The position numbers were made by a program, and so were the translations under genes. From Abelmoschus esculentus (lineage: Eukaryota; Streptophyta; Magnoliopsida; Malvales; Malvaceae): a DNA stretch of 64,000 bases. Below, piece by piece: positions 49,646 to 61,064 of this stretch (positions within the stretch are counted from its first letter, which is position 1; each line of letters opens with the position of its first letter). The notes beneath the pieces were generated by a model. It was not told where the DNA came from and ran no database searches. It saw only the letters and a list, made by a program, of their open reading frames with translations. The stretch lies in contig JAUCBN010000037.1 of assembly GCA_035048815.1 (NCBI GenBank), forward strand, positions 14,598,001 through 14,662,000, read 5' to 3'.

Positions 49646-51330
49646 GAGAAATAAAAAATACAAATATATCATACATGGCTATAAAAGAAAAAGAACTAAT
49701 ATGTTGTTAATATTATAAATATTTATAATTAAATTTGAATAATTTGACTCAACTCGAATTTAACAACTTTGCTAAAAATATTTAAAATAAAATTTAAATA
49801 ATAAAAAACTAATTAACTTTATAAGTTTAATTATTTATAATCTATTGGACTCAATCAAATAATTCCCACTAATCTAAGGATCACAATAAAGAGGTGGGAA
49901 AGTAGAATTATAGATAGGAGTAATGGCCGCTGTTGTTCGCTGCTACATGCAAGGACCAATTGCCTAGATATACAAAAATAATTTAAAGCAAATAAATAAA
50001 TAAATATGATACGGATATTTAAATATTTTACAATTTATAATCATGAATGATTAATTTCTAGAAAGTATATAAAAAATAATTTTAAAATAATTACTATATG
50101 AAAAACTTTTCACGATGGAAATATATAAATTAAGGTAAAATATATTATACTTCATTTAAATGTAAGTTTTATAATCAATAAAAATAAAAATCAAATCATT
50201 CGATTATTATTTTACGAGAAACAGATAATTATGTCATAAAAACTGAAATAAACGGTTTAATATATTGACAATTTTATTTCTTAAAACTTATTCTTTCTAT
50301 AAATTTTTATCGTAATTTAAAATAATTTAATATATTTTAAATTTTTTATATTAAAAATTCTATTAGTGATGCTATTATGTAGGATTTTTTCTCATTCTAT
50401 TAAGGGTGTAAATCGTCTACTTCTTTTTTATGCTTTTATTCGTGTCTTTGCTTTAAATTAGAGGGTTTAGGGTTCTAGGTTAGGGGTTGTGGGGAATTAG
50501 GGGTAGGGTTTATTTTTTATGGTGAAGGGTTTAGGGTTTAGGATATAAAAAATAAAGATTAGAGTTTAAAATTCATTTTTTTAAAATTTTTTAACAGGAA
50601 ACATGGATAGAGACACGATAAAAAGATAAAAGATTTTTACTTTCTCTTGAGCACCGTTTGTGACTTTATATTCTCTTTGTTTGGTGTGGGTCAGCACTAG
50701 TTTTGTTATTAGTAGTCAAGGCGGAATATAGAGAGAATTTTGGGTCCAATCCCCGTTAATTGTTATTTTTATATATTATATAAAATTATATATATAATTT
50801 ACTTTAAAAAATTATTTTTTGTTCCCATCAATCTAAATATATTCTAAAATATATATCTTGGTCTCATCTATAAATTTTTTTTAGTTCCACTGTTGATCTT
50901 GGATAGCTAATATTTTTTCTGTATTTTTATACCATGCTTGCACTTTTTTTTTTAAATTTTTTTATTGACTTTTTGATAGATTTTTATATTATAATCATTT
51001 TGTTTTGGGTTTCTATTTCTCTCACATATTATTGAGTTTATTTTTTCTATTTTTGTGTCACTTTTTTTTTTATCTTGTGGAACGCCTTTTTCTTATTGTA
51101 TGTTATTTGTCTTTGTAATAAACATGTGTTTCTATAGAGTTTCAAACGATGCTCGATTCTCATATATGTTAATGGTTTGATTCCTTTTTGTAATTGTTTA
51201 TGATTTATCGATAAATTCATATATATTTAATGAAGTAACCTACAAGATTATTGATTTCGCTCATCACTACTTCTTCATTTATCAAGTATCTAATTAGATT
51301 GAGACAAAGAGTGTCTAGATGGAGAAATTA

Positions 51331-51501
51331 TATCATGGGTCAGTCCCACCACATCATCCATGGGACCGACCAATAAAAACTAGCCACCTCATTATTTTTT
51401 AATTTTCAAGTGAAAAATCACTTGAAAAAAATATGACATGGAAAGATGGGTAGCTTTTATTGGTCGGTCCCATGGACACGTGGTGGGACTGACCCATGAT
51501 A
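51331..51501. mobile_element. Tourist-like hairpin MITE, copy 2
   Basis: A 171-bp hairpin, TATCATGGGTCAGTCCCACC to GGTGGGACTGACCCATGATA, with TTA on both sides (51328-51330, 51502-51504). It is closely similar to the copy at 7831-8003. It sits about 170 bp upstream of the MMP pseudogene and is absent from the same place in copy A. Confidence 0.85.
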
Positions 51502-51617
51502 TTAATTTAAATTTATTTTTAAATCTAATATTAAATTTATTGTACTATAACTATAGATATATGAGTGTTGGGACAGCCATTCCCTTAAAAATTTAAATCC
51601 CACAATATATTTTTTTG

Positions 51618-51625
51618 TATAAATA
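51618..51625 (+). promoter_or_regulatory. TATA box of the MMP pseudogene
   Basis: TATAAATA about 46 bp upstream of the pseudogene ATG, the counterpart of the box at 40350-40357. The promoter itself looks undamaged. Confidence 0.6.
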
Positions 51626-51803
51626 GGAAACAAATGCAAATACCAAGACACTCATCCTAAATGCTAAGGAATGGCAGCTAAATTTGACCATAATCTTTTA
51701 GGAACATTTCTTACGTTCCTTTTGTTGCAACCATTTGCTGCTATTTCTAGAACCGTGAAACCTGCTACTCTTCAAAATCTCGAGCCAGTCCAGCATCGTG
51801 GTT

Positions 51804-52612
51804 AGGGGTGAGTAAAACTCGAATCGAATCGAAACGAAAAAATCGATTTTTTTTTAATTTCAAGTTATTCGAGTCGAGTTATTCGAGTTATTTGAGTCGA
51901 ATCGAATAACTCGAAAAAATTTCGATTTCGAGTCGAGTTCAAGTTTTCAAAGTTCGAGTTACTCGAAAAATCAAAAATTTCCAAGGTCTAATTACACATT
52001 TAGTCCCTGTAGTTTTATTTTTAGTTTTATTTTAGTCATATCTTCTCTTTTTTATTAATTTCACCTTTTAATTTTCATTTCTTTATAATATGATCACTTT
52101 CCATATTTATTTTTTATTTTATTTAATACATTTTTATTTATATTATTTAAATTATTTTATATTTTTTAATTTATATATTTATATTATTTTATTTTATTTA
52201 TTATTATTTTTATCTCGTTTTGACCTTTTATAGATAAGAAAAAAGTTTTAACGAGACTTGTAATTTAATGAAACGACATATTCATACCTAAGGTATATGA
52301 TGATGATAATAATAATAGTAATAATTTAAAATCTTATTTATACATGTAAAAAATAATATGAAAAAAATATGTATGTAGATATAAAGATAGGGTCATTTAA
52401 ATTAGAATCAAAATGTACAATAATATTATAAATAGTGCAATTAAAATTTATACATAAACTCGAAAAATCGAATCGACTCGAACTCGACTAGAACTCACAA
52501 AAACCGACTCGAATCGAAAAAATTTCAAAAAGAGTTCAAATTGTAAAATATGTTAACTCAATTCAAATAACTCAATTTTTTTTGACTCGACTCGTCCGAG
52601 CGCTCACCCCAA
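51804..52612. mobile_element. hAT-type non-autonomous element in the MMP pseudogene
   Basis: 809 bp. Ends are AGGGGTGAGTAAAACTCG and CGAGCGCTCACCCCAA, inverted over GGGGTGAG. Flanks TCGTGGTT and TCGTGTTT (7/8) are the duplicated 8-bp target, confirmed by comparison with the uninterrupted intact gene. The interior is AT-rich with CGAGTCGAGTTATTCGAG-type subterminal repeats and has no transposase. Confidence 0.8.
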
Positions 52613-52996
52613 TCGTGTTTTTGGTGTCTCTAATATCATCATCCAAACTACTTTTAGCGGCACGGAGGTTGATAGTTATAAATATTTCCCTGGGCAACCT
52701 AAATGGATGAACTTCCCGGTGACCTACGGATTCGTGTCTAGTTCTCATATTCCAGCCGGTTGAACAATTCCGTGGCAGCGGCATTCAAAGTGTGGGAAGG
52801 TGCAGTACCTAAATTTGCGTTCAAAATGGTAGACCCGGGCGAGAAAGCTAATATCCAAATTTCGTTCACTAGGATTTTTGCCAGGTATTATGGCATTGGT
52901 TATGCACCACCTAATGGGACGCTTCAACTTGAAAATGTTTACGCGAACTGGAGCACTGGTTCTACTCCATCGTGGAATCAATTAGACCTACAATCA

Positions 52997-53412
52997 GTGA
53001 GATTCTAGACAGGCGCAATAGGAACGACAGTATAGGGTCCTCGAAAAAGAGGAGACCCAAATTTTAATAAACTACATTAATTAGATGATGTTAATCTCGA
53101 AATTCATTGAAAATTTTGAAAACGTTATTAAGAAATATGAGTTATAATTGTTAAAACGTTATAATTATTTTTTAAATATGACAATTGATTATAGAATCTT
53201 ATTGATTATTACTATTACTATTGCTTCAGTAGAACTAGTGAGGTTTTGGACGGACGCAATAAAAACGATCGCATAGGCGCCCTTAGAAAGGATATTTGCT
53301 TCTAAAAGCTATAATTTATAACTAGTGGAGGTCATGGATAATTACTTTTTAAGGACCATATTTTAATAAATTACACAGAACTCCAAAATCTTTAAACCGC
53401 CCCTGCTTGCAG
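52997..53412 (+). other. Insertion with intron-like ends in the MMP pseudogene
   Basis: 416 bp absent from the intact paralogue. It begins GTGAGATTC and ends CCCTGCTTGCAG. Removing it as an intron keeps the local frame (one extra Ser codon). It contains the word CGCAATA(G/A)(G/A)AACGA twice (about 53015 and 53250). A related sequence lies at 39795-39860 upstream of the intact gene, so it derives from a dispersed repeat. Confidence 0.6.
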
Positions 53413-54144
53413 TCTGGTGTCATGCATGAAATAGTAGATACCCTCGGCCTTGATCATACTAGAGATCAATCTGCAGTCATGAACGACACACTTATTGCTG
53501 GAACTCTCAAAAGGTCCCTTGCCCAAGATGACAAGGATGGCATACAGAAGTTATATGCCTAGCATGCATTCAACACCTTACTTCTCAGTACTTGGAAGCT
53601 TAGTTATATCATACTAATAAATAAGTGATGAAATTATTAGAATATGAACTGTTATGGAAGCGTGAAGCTTTAGTTCCTTTGTAAGGTACGAAAAGTTTCT
53701 CAAACATGATTGAACTCGTAACTCGAGAGATAAGTATGCAATCTCATTATCCGATCAACGTGAAAAAAGATATATTATGTTTCTCTTTCTTGAGCTCTTG
53801 ATAATTCAGATGTGAAAGAAAGTATTCTGATTCTCGTGAATTAAAGGGTATAAAATATGTTTGAGAGAAAAGTTTGTGGGTGTTTTGGCATAAAATTACT
53901 AAAAATTTAAACGATTTTAAAAACTTAATGATCAAGTGACCTAAAAGAAAATAATTTGAATGTTTAATAATAAAATTGAAAAGTTGAAAGTTTGATGACT
54001 AAAACAGAAACACATTGAAAGTTGAGTGATTAAAATAGATACATAAGATCTTGAACTTGAAACTTCCTTTAGTGATAATAAGTTGTTAAGACTTGGATCA
54101 ATCTCATTAATAAATTCATATTATAACTTCGATCAGGATACTTG

Positions 54145-56479
54145 TGTAACATCTCGATCCGGATGTCACATTGGGCATCCAACCCAAACCTGTTTTTTAA
54201 AATTTCTTTCCAAAGCCCAATATTAAAAATCGAATTCAAGTCCAAATATGATTCATAAAATCTATTCGAGTTAAAAACACAACCCAAAATAATTTAAAGT
54301 AATCGGAGCTCCAAAATATTATAAACCGTTTTAAAGCATTCGACTAGAATAAATAATAATAGAGTTACATTACATAGGGTTCGACAAAGTACTAGCCCAC
54401 TAAATCTAATAATTTTACTCTAACAACACGGTCGATGCTGAAATCCAAACCTTGATGGTGCTCTACGGAACCGGCTTCACCTAACCTACACACTAAAACA
54501 CATTTCGAACGCTGAGCTACAAAAGCTCAATGGGTACGCCGAACTCGGCCAACATCATGCATTCCATAAGCAGTAAAGCATAACATATAAATATTGTGCA
54601 TGATATGATGATCCAGCATGCTTACCTACCACATGGCATAAATGAATGTATACTGACGCACACAGCATATACATAGCAAACAAACAACACAAGGTAGTGA
54701 CGCCCGCGTCCACACAACATTGGGATCTTACACTACGAGCAGGGCCCGCATCCACACAGCACCGGGATCCCATACTCAAGGATGAGGCCCGCGTCCACAC
54801 AGCATCGGGATCCCATACTCAAGGATGAAGCCCGCGTCCACACAACATCGGGATCCCATACTCAAGGATGAGGCCCGCGTCCACACAATATCGGGATCTC
54901 ATACTCAAGGATGAGGCCCGCGTCCACACAGCATCGGGATCCTACATTCAGGATTTGAGGCCCGCTTCCACACAACATCAGGATCCTCCAAATCCTATAC
55001 TCGGAATGTCACATCGAGTATCTTCGAATGAGGGTCGCGTCCACATAGTATCGGGATCCTACATTCGGGATGGTCATCAAAATCATCACCCGAAATGTTA
55101 CATTGGATGGCCTTCAACGTGTTGCAACACTTTTGGATATACGGATTTCCATCAAACAAGGACTCAAACCACACAATTGATCCACCTAGGACCTCAACAT
55201 CAAAGCATACTAAGACTCATCAAGACTTAGTCTTTTTGGGTTAAAATCATCAACCTTAGTTTAATAATTCATTTCCTTGTTTTTAAGATTCATTAGGACC
55301 TGTAATTAAAATTACCGAACCTTAATCTTTACTTATCTTGGCAAAATTATGCAGGGGTATCGATACTCCTAAGTGGGGTATCGAAACACCCTGTATCGAT
55401 ACCCACCCAAAGAGGGTATCGAAACACTGGTATCGATACCCTTTGACCAACTTTAAGGTCAATGAAAAGGGGATTAACGGCTTCGATACGAGTATCGAAT
55501 CGAAGAAGCCACTGGAGGGTTTGGTATCGAAACCTGTATCGATACCCCCTCCCCACTAGCCTATTTTTCCCTCAAGGGTATCAATACACAGGTCACCGGT
55601 ATCGATACCCCCTGCACGAAACGTAGGTTTCACTTAGAAATTTTCTAAGGATCTTTCCTAAACTTACTCTAATCAAATATAAGGCATTCCTACTTGATAT
55701 TATGATTATTTGGAGTGTTTTAACGTCAATTTCTAGCCATTAAACACACTAACAAAAATTCCACCATTAAAGCTTATCAAGCTCAAACCAAGCACACAAA
55801 ATCTACATGAATGCTATCTACCATGAAATGAATGATGAAAGAAAAAGTTGGGAGTACCAACCTCAACAAAAACAACAGCAAAACGAGCTCCCTTATCTTC
55901 AAGCTTTTTCCTTGCCAACTCTTTGGGAAGAAGCTCCAACTTCTTTCTCTACAAGAAGAAGATTAAACCAACTCTTAAACACTGCTAGGTATGTTTGTAC
56001 CACTTTAAAACATCAAGAAAAACATAGAAACAACCCCTAAAACCTCATTCTCGGATTACACCCTAAACCCCCAACAAAACCTTCATTTCTACCAAACCCT
56101 CACCTTCTTAACTTGTTTTACAGATCACAACCACCTCTACAACTTACTCTTCAAGCACAAACCGAGATTTCTAACAAAACTTACCAAGATTACACCTTTA
56201 GCTCTATTCTCTTCTTGTTGAACTTAGAAGAAAGATGGAGAAAAAGAAAAAAATGGTGACTTCATCAAAATCAGTTTTTCTGCAGGAGAAATTACTCTCC
56301 CTTACACCCCTCTCATCCTATCTAGACAATTACCAAATTTTCCCCCATTAAAACTCTCAAGGCCTTAAACCACTCAAGCCTAACAAGCCTAAGCTCAAAA
56401 CTACCCAACTCGGGGCCCAAAACCGAAGCCTAAACCCTCGGGTTAACCCGACACTCGAATCTGAATCCGGGTCGTTACA
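54145..56479 (-). mobile_element. Solo LTR, gypsy type, minus orientation
   Basis: 2335 bp with ends TGTAACATCTCGATCCGG and AATCCGGGTCGTTACA and a perfect 5-bp target duplication ACTTG (54140-54144, 56480-56484). It is the same family as 58211-59742 but in opposite orientation. The interior has a 43-bp tandem array and GTATCGATAC palindromes (55350-55610), and no coding domain. Confidence 0.78.
54698..55075. repeat. 43-bp tandem repeat array
   Basis: About eight copies of a 43-bp GC-rich unit containing CCCGCGTCCACACAGCATCG and GGGATCCCATACTCAAGGAT. It is markedly GC-richer than its surroundings. One matching unit (CTGTGTGGACGCGGGCCTC) is in the inverted LTR near 59170. Confidence 0.92.
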
Positions 56480-56484
56480 ACTTG

Positions 56485-58210
56485 ATTATGATAGATGAAT
56501 TTCCTGACAAAAATTAAATTTTGAAGTTTGATATTAAATTGATTGCACCAATTTCAAAACCATAACACAAAATAGAAGTAGACAAACTTAATAAATTAGA
56601 AATTCTATAAATTAATAATCACTCTAAAATAAAAAAATTTAGTCCTGATTTTGACATAAAGTTTAATGAGCATATATTTTTATTCTTACTCTTTGTTTAA
56701 ATTGTGTCGAATTAATTGACTGTATTTTAGAACTTGTAACTCGATGCTTATTGAGATTCACATTTTTATTACGATGTTTTAATATGATAAACGCATTAGG
56801 TTTAAATTATTTTTTCTTTCTAAATAAAATAGTTTGCCCTTTTTATTTGTTTTCCCCTTAGTGAACTATTTTTAGTCTTATTATTTTCTTTGTTCACCAT
56901 GTTTTAGATCCAATATCGATTTCATTCTATTTTAATTTTTTGTTATTTTTTAAGAAAAAGGTAAGGTTATTTCAAAAAAAATAATTCTAAATAGTGCATA
57001 ATTGAACATAATAATCCAAAAATTCATTGTTCAAACAACAGAAAAAGAAAAAAATAGGAAAAACAATGTAGTTTGGTTCGAACAGTACAAAAAATATAAT
57101 ACAAAAAATAATACAGAACAGTTAGAATAAAACTTTGATTGTTTTACTCTCTTTCATTTTTATTTTCTTTTGAATAAATTTTTGGAATAATTATCTTTTT
57201 ATCTTGAATTTTTGAAACTCCATTTTCGTCGCCTTTATCCTATCCGAATCTTAACCCCAACCGTTTCAAAATACTTTTGATTTTTGCATCATTTTCATAT
57301 TAAATAGTAGAGATTAGATTGAGTTACAAACCTATGATAATAAATTGATTAGTTTAGGATTAAGAGATTCTTTCACCCGAAACATAAGCAAAATGAGTGA
57401 ACCAATTTGAATAGCTAAGTCTTGTATTCTTTAAAATTGATAGATAATTAAAATGCCTTCATAGATTTATATTTAATTGACTCTGCCTTGCTAGATAGAT
57501 CATGAATTTCAATATTTATTTTATTTAGTTTACTTAAAAAATTTAGAAATTCTATAAAATTGGAGTCGACAACTTAAGAATTTTAACATGATAATTGAGA
57601 AATGTTGGAGGACAAACATTGAATAAGTGAAAAGAAATTAGATTAATGCTTAAATTATATATCATTTTATTGATAATTACTTCTTCATTAATTGTTATAA
57701 GTTACTAAATTTGGACCTTTTTGTTCATTTTTAATGCAAGACGATAGAATCAAAAAAAAATATTGTTAAAATTGATAAAATCGTGTAACTTTTGATTTTT
57801 ATAATTATGATTGGATTAACGGGCATAAATCTGGACATGAAAATCTGACGTGACATCCAGTCAGTAGTTTCTAAGAGACAACGTTAATAATTTCTAGAAA
57901 ATGATATCAACAATACGAGATAAGACCAGACTCAATTTAAAATTCAAAACTTGAAAATTATTCTTAAAATTCTATTTGATTTATTTTTAAAAATTATCTT
58001 TACGATTTTATTTGAATTATCTTTAAAATTATCTTTAAGGATTATTTTTTTTATTTTGAGTTTTATCGATTGAATTTTCACCTTAATAATTTTAATTTAC
58101 TTTATTTTCTTTGAATCTTATTTTTTTTATCTCAACTCCTAAACTTTTTTTTTTACTTTTTTTAAGTCATGCGAGAAAGATTAAAAATATATGTATATTA
58201 AAAATCTGAG
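56485..58210. other. Intergenic, AT-rich
   Basis: Separates the two inverted LTRs. No gene, repeat boundary or regulatory element could be supported. Confidence 0.4.
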
Positions 58211-59742
58211 TTTTTCTAGTGTTTTAGGATCTAGAATCATCCCAAGGCGTTGCTAATCCGTTCTTCATCCTTCTCTTGTAGAGAAATAGGGTTGTGAGCC
58301 ATCAACAAGTCTTGGAAAGAAGAAGGCTTGAAGAGGAGTGAGTTCGGGTTTTGGTTGCTGTGTTGCTTAAGGTTGGTACTCCCAACTCCTCTAATCATTA
58401 TGCATTTCATGGTAGAGTGCATAGCATATAGAATCCATGTATGTATGTTTGATTTGCTTGAAAGAGATCTTTAATGGTGAAATTCGGATTTATGTGTTAA
58501 ATGTCTTGGAAATGATGTTAATTTATCCTAAACACTCCTAATAATGTGTAGGAATACTTTAGGATTGATTTGATCAAGTTTGGGGATTAAATCCTTGAAA
58601 TTTTTAAGTGTATCGATACCAGTATCGATACCCATGGTTCGATGCCTTCTTTGGGTAGGTATCGAAGTAGGGTGGTTCGATACCCCATATAAGGGTATCG
58701 ATACCCCTGCGAAAGCTTGACAAGATAAGTATTGTTGGAGGTTCGATAATAGAATTAAAGGTTACAATGAATCTTATAATTAATGAAATGAATGGTTAAC
58801 ACAAGATTGATGTTTTAAACCCCGAACGACTAAGTTACAAGGAGTCTTGATATGTTTTGATGTAAAGATCCGAGGTGGATCGTTTATGTGTGTTGAGTCC
58901 TTGTTTGATGGAAATCTGGATATCCATAAGTGTTGCAACACGTTGAAGGCCATCCGATGTAACATGCCGGATGATTTTTAGAAGACTTTTATTCCGAGTG
59001 TTGGGCGGCCTCACTCGAAGATGTTCGATGTAACATTCCGAGCATGGGGTTGGTTGGGCGACCTCCACCCCTTTCCGAACATTGGGCGGCCTCGTTCGAA
59101 GATGTCCGATGTAACATTCCGGGAATAGGATTTGAGGGCGGCTTCAATCCTGAGTGTAGGACCCCGATGCTGTGTGGACGCGGGCCTCACTCTTGTGTGT
59201 TATTTTGTGATGTGACATGTATATGCTGTGTGCGATATTATACATTGTTTATGTCATGTGGTAGGCAAGCATGCTAGATCATCATATCATGCACGATATT
59301 TTATATGTTATGCTTTACTGCTTATGATATGCATGATGTTGGCCGAGTTTGGCTTACCCACTGAGTTTTCATAGCTCAGTGTTCGAAATATGTTTTCGTG
59401 CGTAGGTTAGGTGAAACCGGTTCGTGGAGCACCGTCAAGGTTTGGATTTCAGCATCGACCGTGTTGTCAGAGTACATGTATCAGATTTAGTGGGCTTGTA
59501 CTATGTCGAACCCTATGTAATGTAACTCTGTTCATTTTAATTTAGGTCGAATGTTTTAATGGTTTGTAATATTTTGGAGCTCTGATTTCTTACTATCATT
59601 TTGGGCTATGTTTTAACTTAATGGATTTTATGAATCGTATTTGGACTTGAAATTGGATTTTATTTGTTGGGCTTTCGAAGGAAATCTGAAATATAGGTTT
59701 TGGGCCGGAGGCCCAATGTGACATCCGAGTCGGGGTGTTACA
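58211..59742 (+). mobile_element. 5'-truncated gypsy-type LTR, plus orientation
   Basis: Its reverse complement aligns with the 54145-56479 LTR: TTTTTCT..TGTTTTA at the left, a shared minus-strand reading through SLLFKPSSFQDLL-like sequence, GTATCGATACC words (58610-58710), the GGCCGAGTTTGGCTTACCC block and the end GAGTCGGGGTGTTACA. The left end of the family is missing, so it is truncated at about 58211 and no target duplication is visible. Confidence 0.7.
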
Positions 59743-60572
59743 TGAATAATTAAAAGTAGAGGATAAAATCATAATAAACTAAATTTTAAAAAATTAAATA
59801 AAGAGATAAAAGTAAAAAAAAAACATGGGGTGGAAGGGTGATTGCCCATCCCCACCTTCACATACCTTCTTCACTGGTTCGACAAGATGCCACGAGCAGA
59901 TGGTGTGCAGATATATGTAATATTCTTATACAAGTGATGACATGTGTTTGTGGCACATACGAGGTGTCATATGCAAATAACGTCGTGAGGTTAATTTCGT
60001 AAATATTTAATATTGGACGTCATCTGTTGGTGAAGATATTCCATAATAATAAAATAAAACAAATTTCAAATTAAAAAAATTTAAGCAATTTTAATATAAA
60101 TTGCAAATATAAAAAAAACTTAAACAATTAATATAAAAAATGACAAGTATTAATAATTGTAATCGTTTCAAATAAAAGTTATAACATTAATATGAAAATT
60201 TCAAATAGAAGAAAAAAATATTTTAACAAATTAAATTTAATTAATAACATTATACGATTAACATACATTTTTTACTCAAAGAAAAATAAATAAGTTATAA
60301 ATTACTTATGTCGATATAGATAAAACGGTTTTTTAAACTTTTTATTTTGATGTATTTTTATGTAAAAATTCAAAATAAAGATGGAATATAGAAAAAAATA
60401 GGCAGAATATAAGAAAATATACTTTTTTACGTTTTTCTTTTAATTTTATCAAATTTTTTATATATCATAATAGAATAGATATAGATTCTAATCTATCTTA
60501 TATCCTACAGATTTGAATAGAGATATAAAAAAGAAAGATACCAATAATTTAAATAAAAATTCTTTTTCAATT
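59743..60572. other. Intergenic, AT-rich
   Basis: No gene or classifiable repeat is seen between the gypsy-type LTR and the copia element. Confidence 0.4.
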
Positions 60573-61037
60573 TGTTGGATAATATATGGAATATAAATAA
60601 AAAAATGTTATATTGTTGTAAATAAAATAAAGAACAAGAAGAAAATAGACAAAAGAGAGAGAGAGAAAGGGAGAGATTTTATTGTATTCTCCAAGTTGAG
60701 TTGTGTACAAAGCTTTCTCCAAAAGTCTATATTTATAGGCTTGGATGAAAACCCTAATTCCAATGGGTATTAAACCCTAATAATAAAGCCCATTAAAACT
60801 TCCTATAATACATAGATATTCACCATAAATAAAATATTCTTAACACTCTTCATTGAATATCCATGAAGATATTGTGCCTCGTTAAAACTTACTAAGATAA
60901 AAACCCTGTGGAAAAAATGCTTAGTGAAGGAAAAAGAGTACACATATCTTTAATACACAAAATATGTTGCCTTATTAAAAACCTTTTCCAGGAAAACCCA
61001 ATGGGACAAAATCATGGATAAGGAAAAGAGTACAACA
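60573..61037 (-). repeat. 3' LTR of the 60-64 kb copia element
   Basis: About 465 bp. On the minus strand it starts TGTTGTACTCTTTTCC and ends TATATTATCCAACA. A TATA-like CTATATTTATAGG occurs inside. Confidence 0.7.
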
Positions 61038-61064
61038 TGTGTTTTACTCCCCCTCATAAACGCA

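Larger units (their letters stand above)
51671..53562 (+). pseudogene. Matrix metalloproteinase pseudogene (duplicate of the 40.4-kb gene)
   Basis: Aligns along its whole length with the intact gene, from ATGGCAGCTAAATTTG to the TAG at 53562. Four breaks are visible. First, an 809-bp hAT-type insertion (51804-52612) lies after the region equivalent to residue 45. Second, a 16-bp deletion at about 52759 shifts the frame and creates a TGA. Third, a 416-bp insertion at 52997-53412 has GT...AG ends. Fourth, the zinc site HEIGHT reads HEIVDT, which removes the second zinc-binding His. Even if transcribed, it cannot encode an active protease. Confidence 0.9.
49700..54040. repeat. Segmental duplication, copy B
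   Basis: Matches copy A (from 37730) through promoter, gene and 3' flank, but contains a Tourist-like MITE, a hAT-type element and a 416-bp insertion that copy A lacks. It lacks the copia insertion, so its sequence near 53775 shows the unoccupied site. Copy A also has about 1 kb of extra upstream sequence (39.2-40.2 kb). Confidence 0.8.

Noticed and set aside
50460..50560. Telomere-like TTTAGGG words
   Set aside because: Only two or three adjacent units amid irregular G-rich sequence; too few to call an interstitial telomere block.
54646..55230. Two plus-strand frames with repeated VHTASGS-like motifs
   Set aside because: They arise from the 43-bp tandem array inside an LTR; the repeat, not a protein, explains them.
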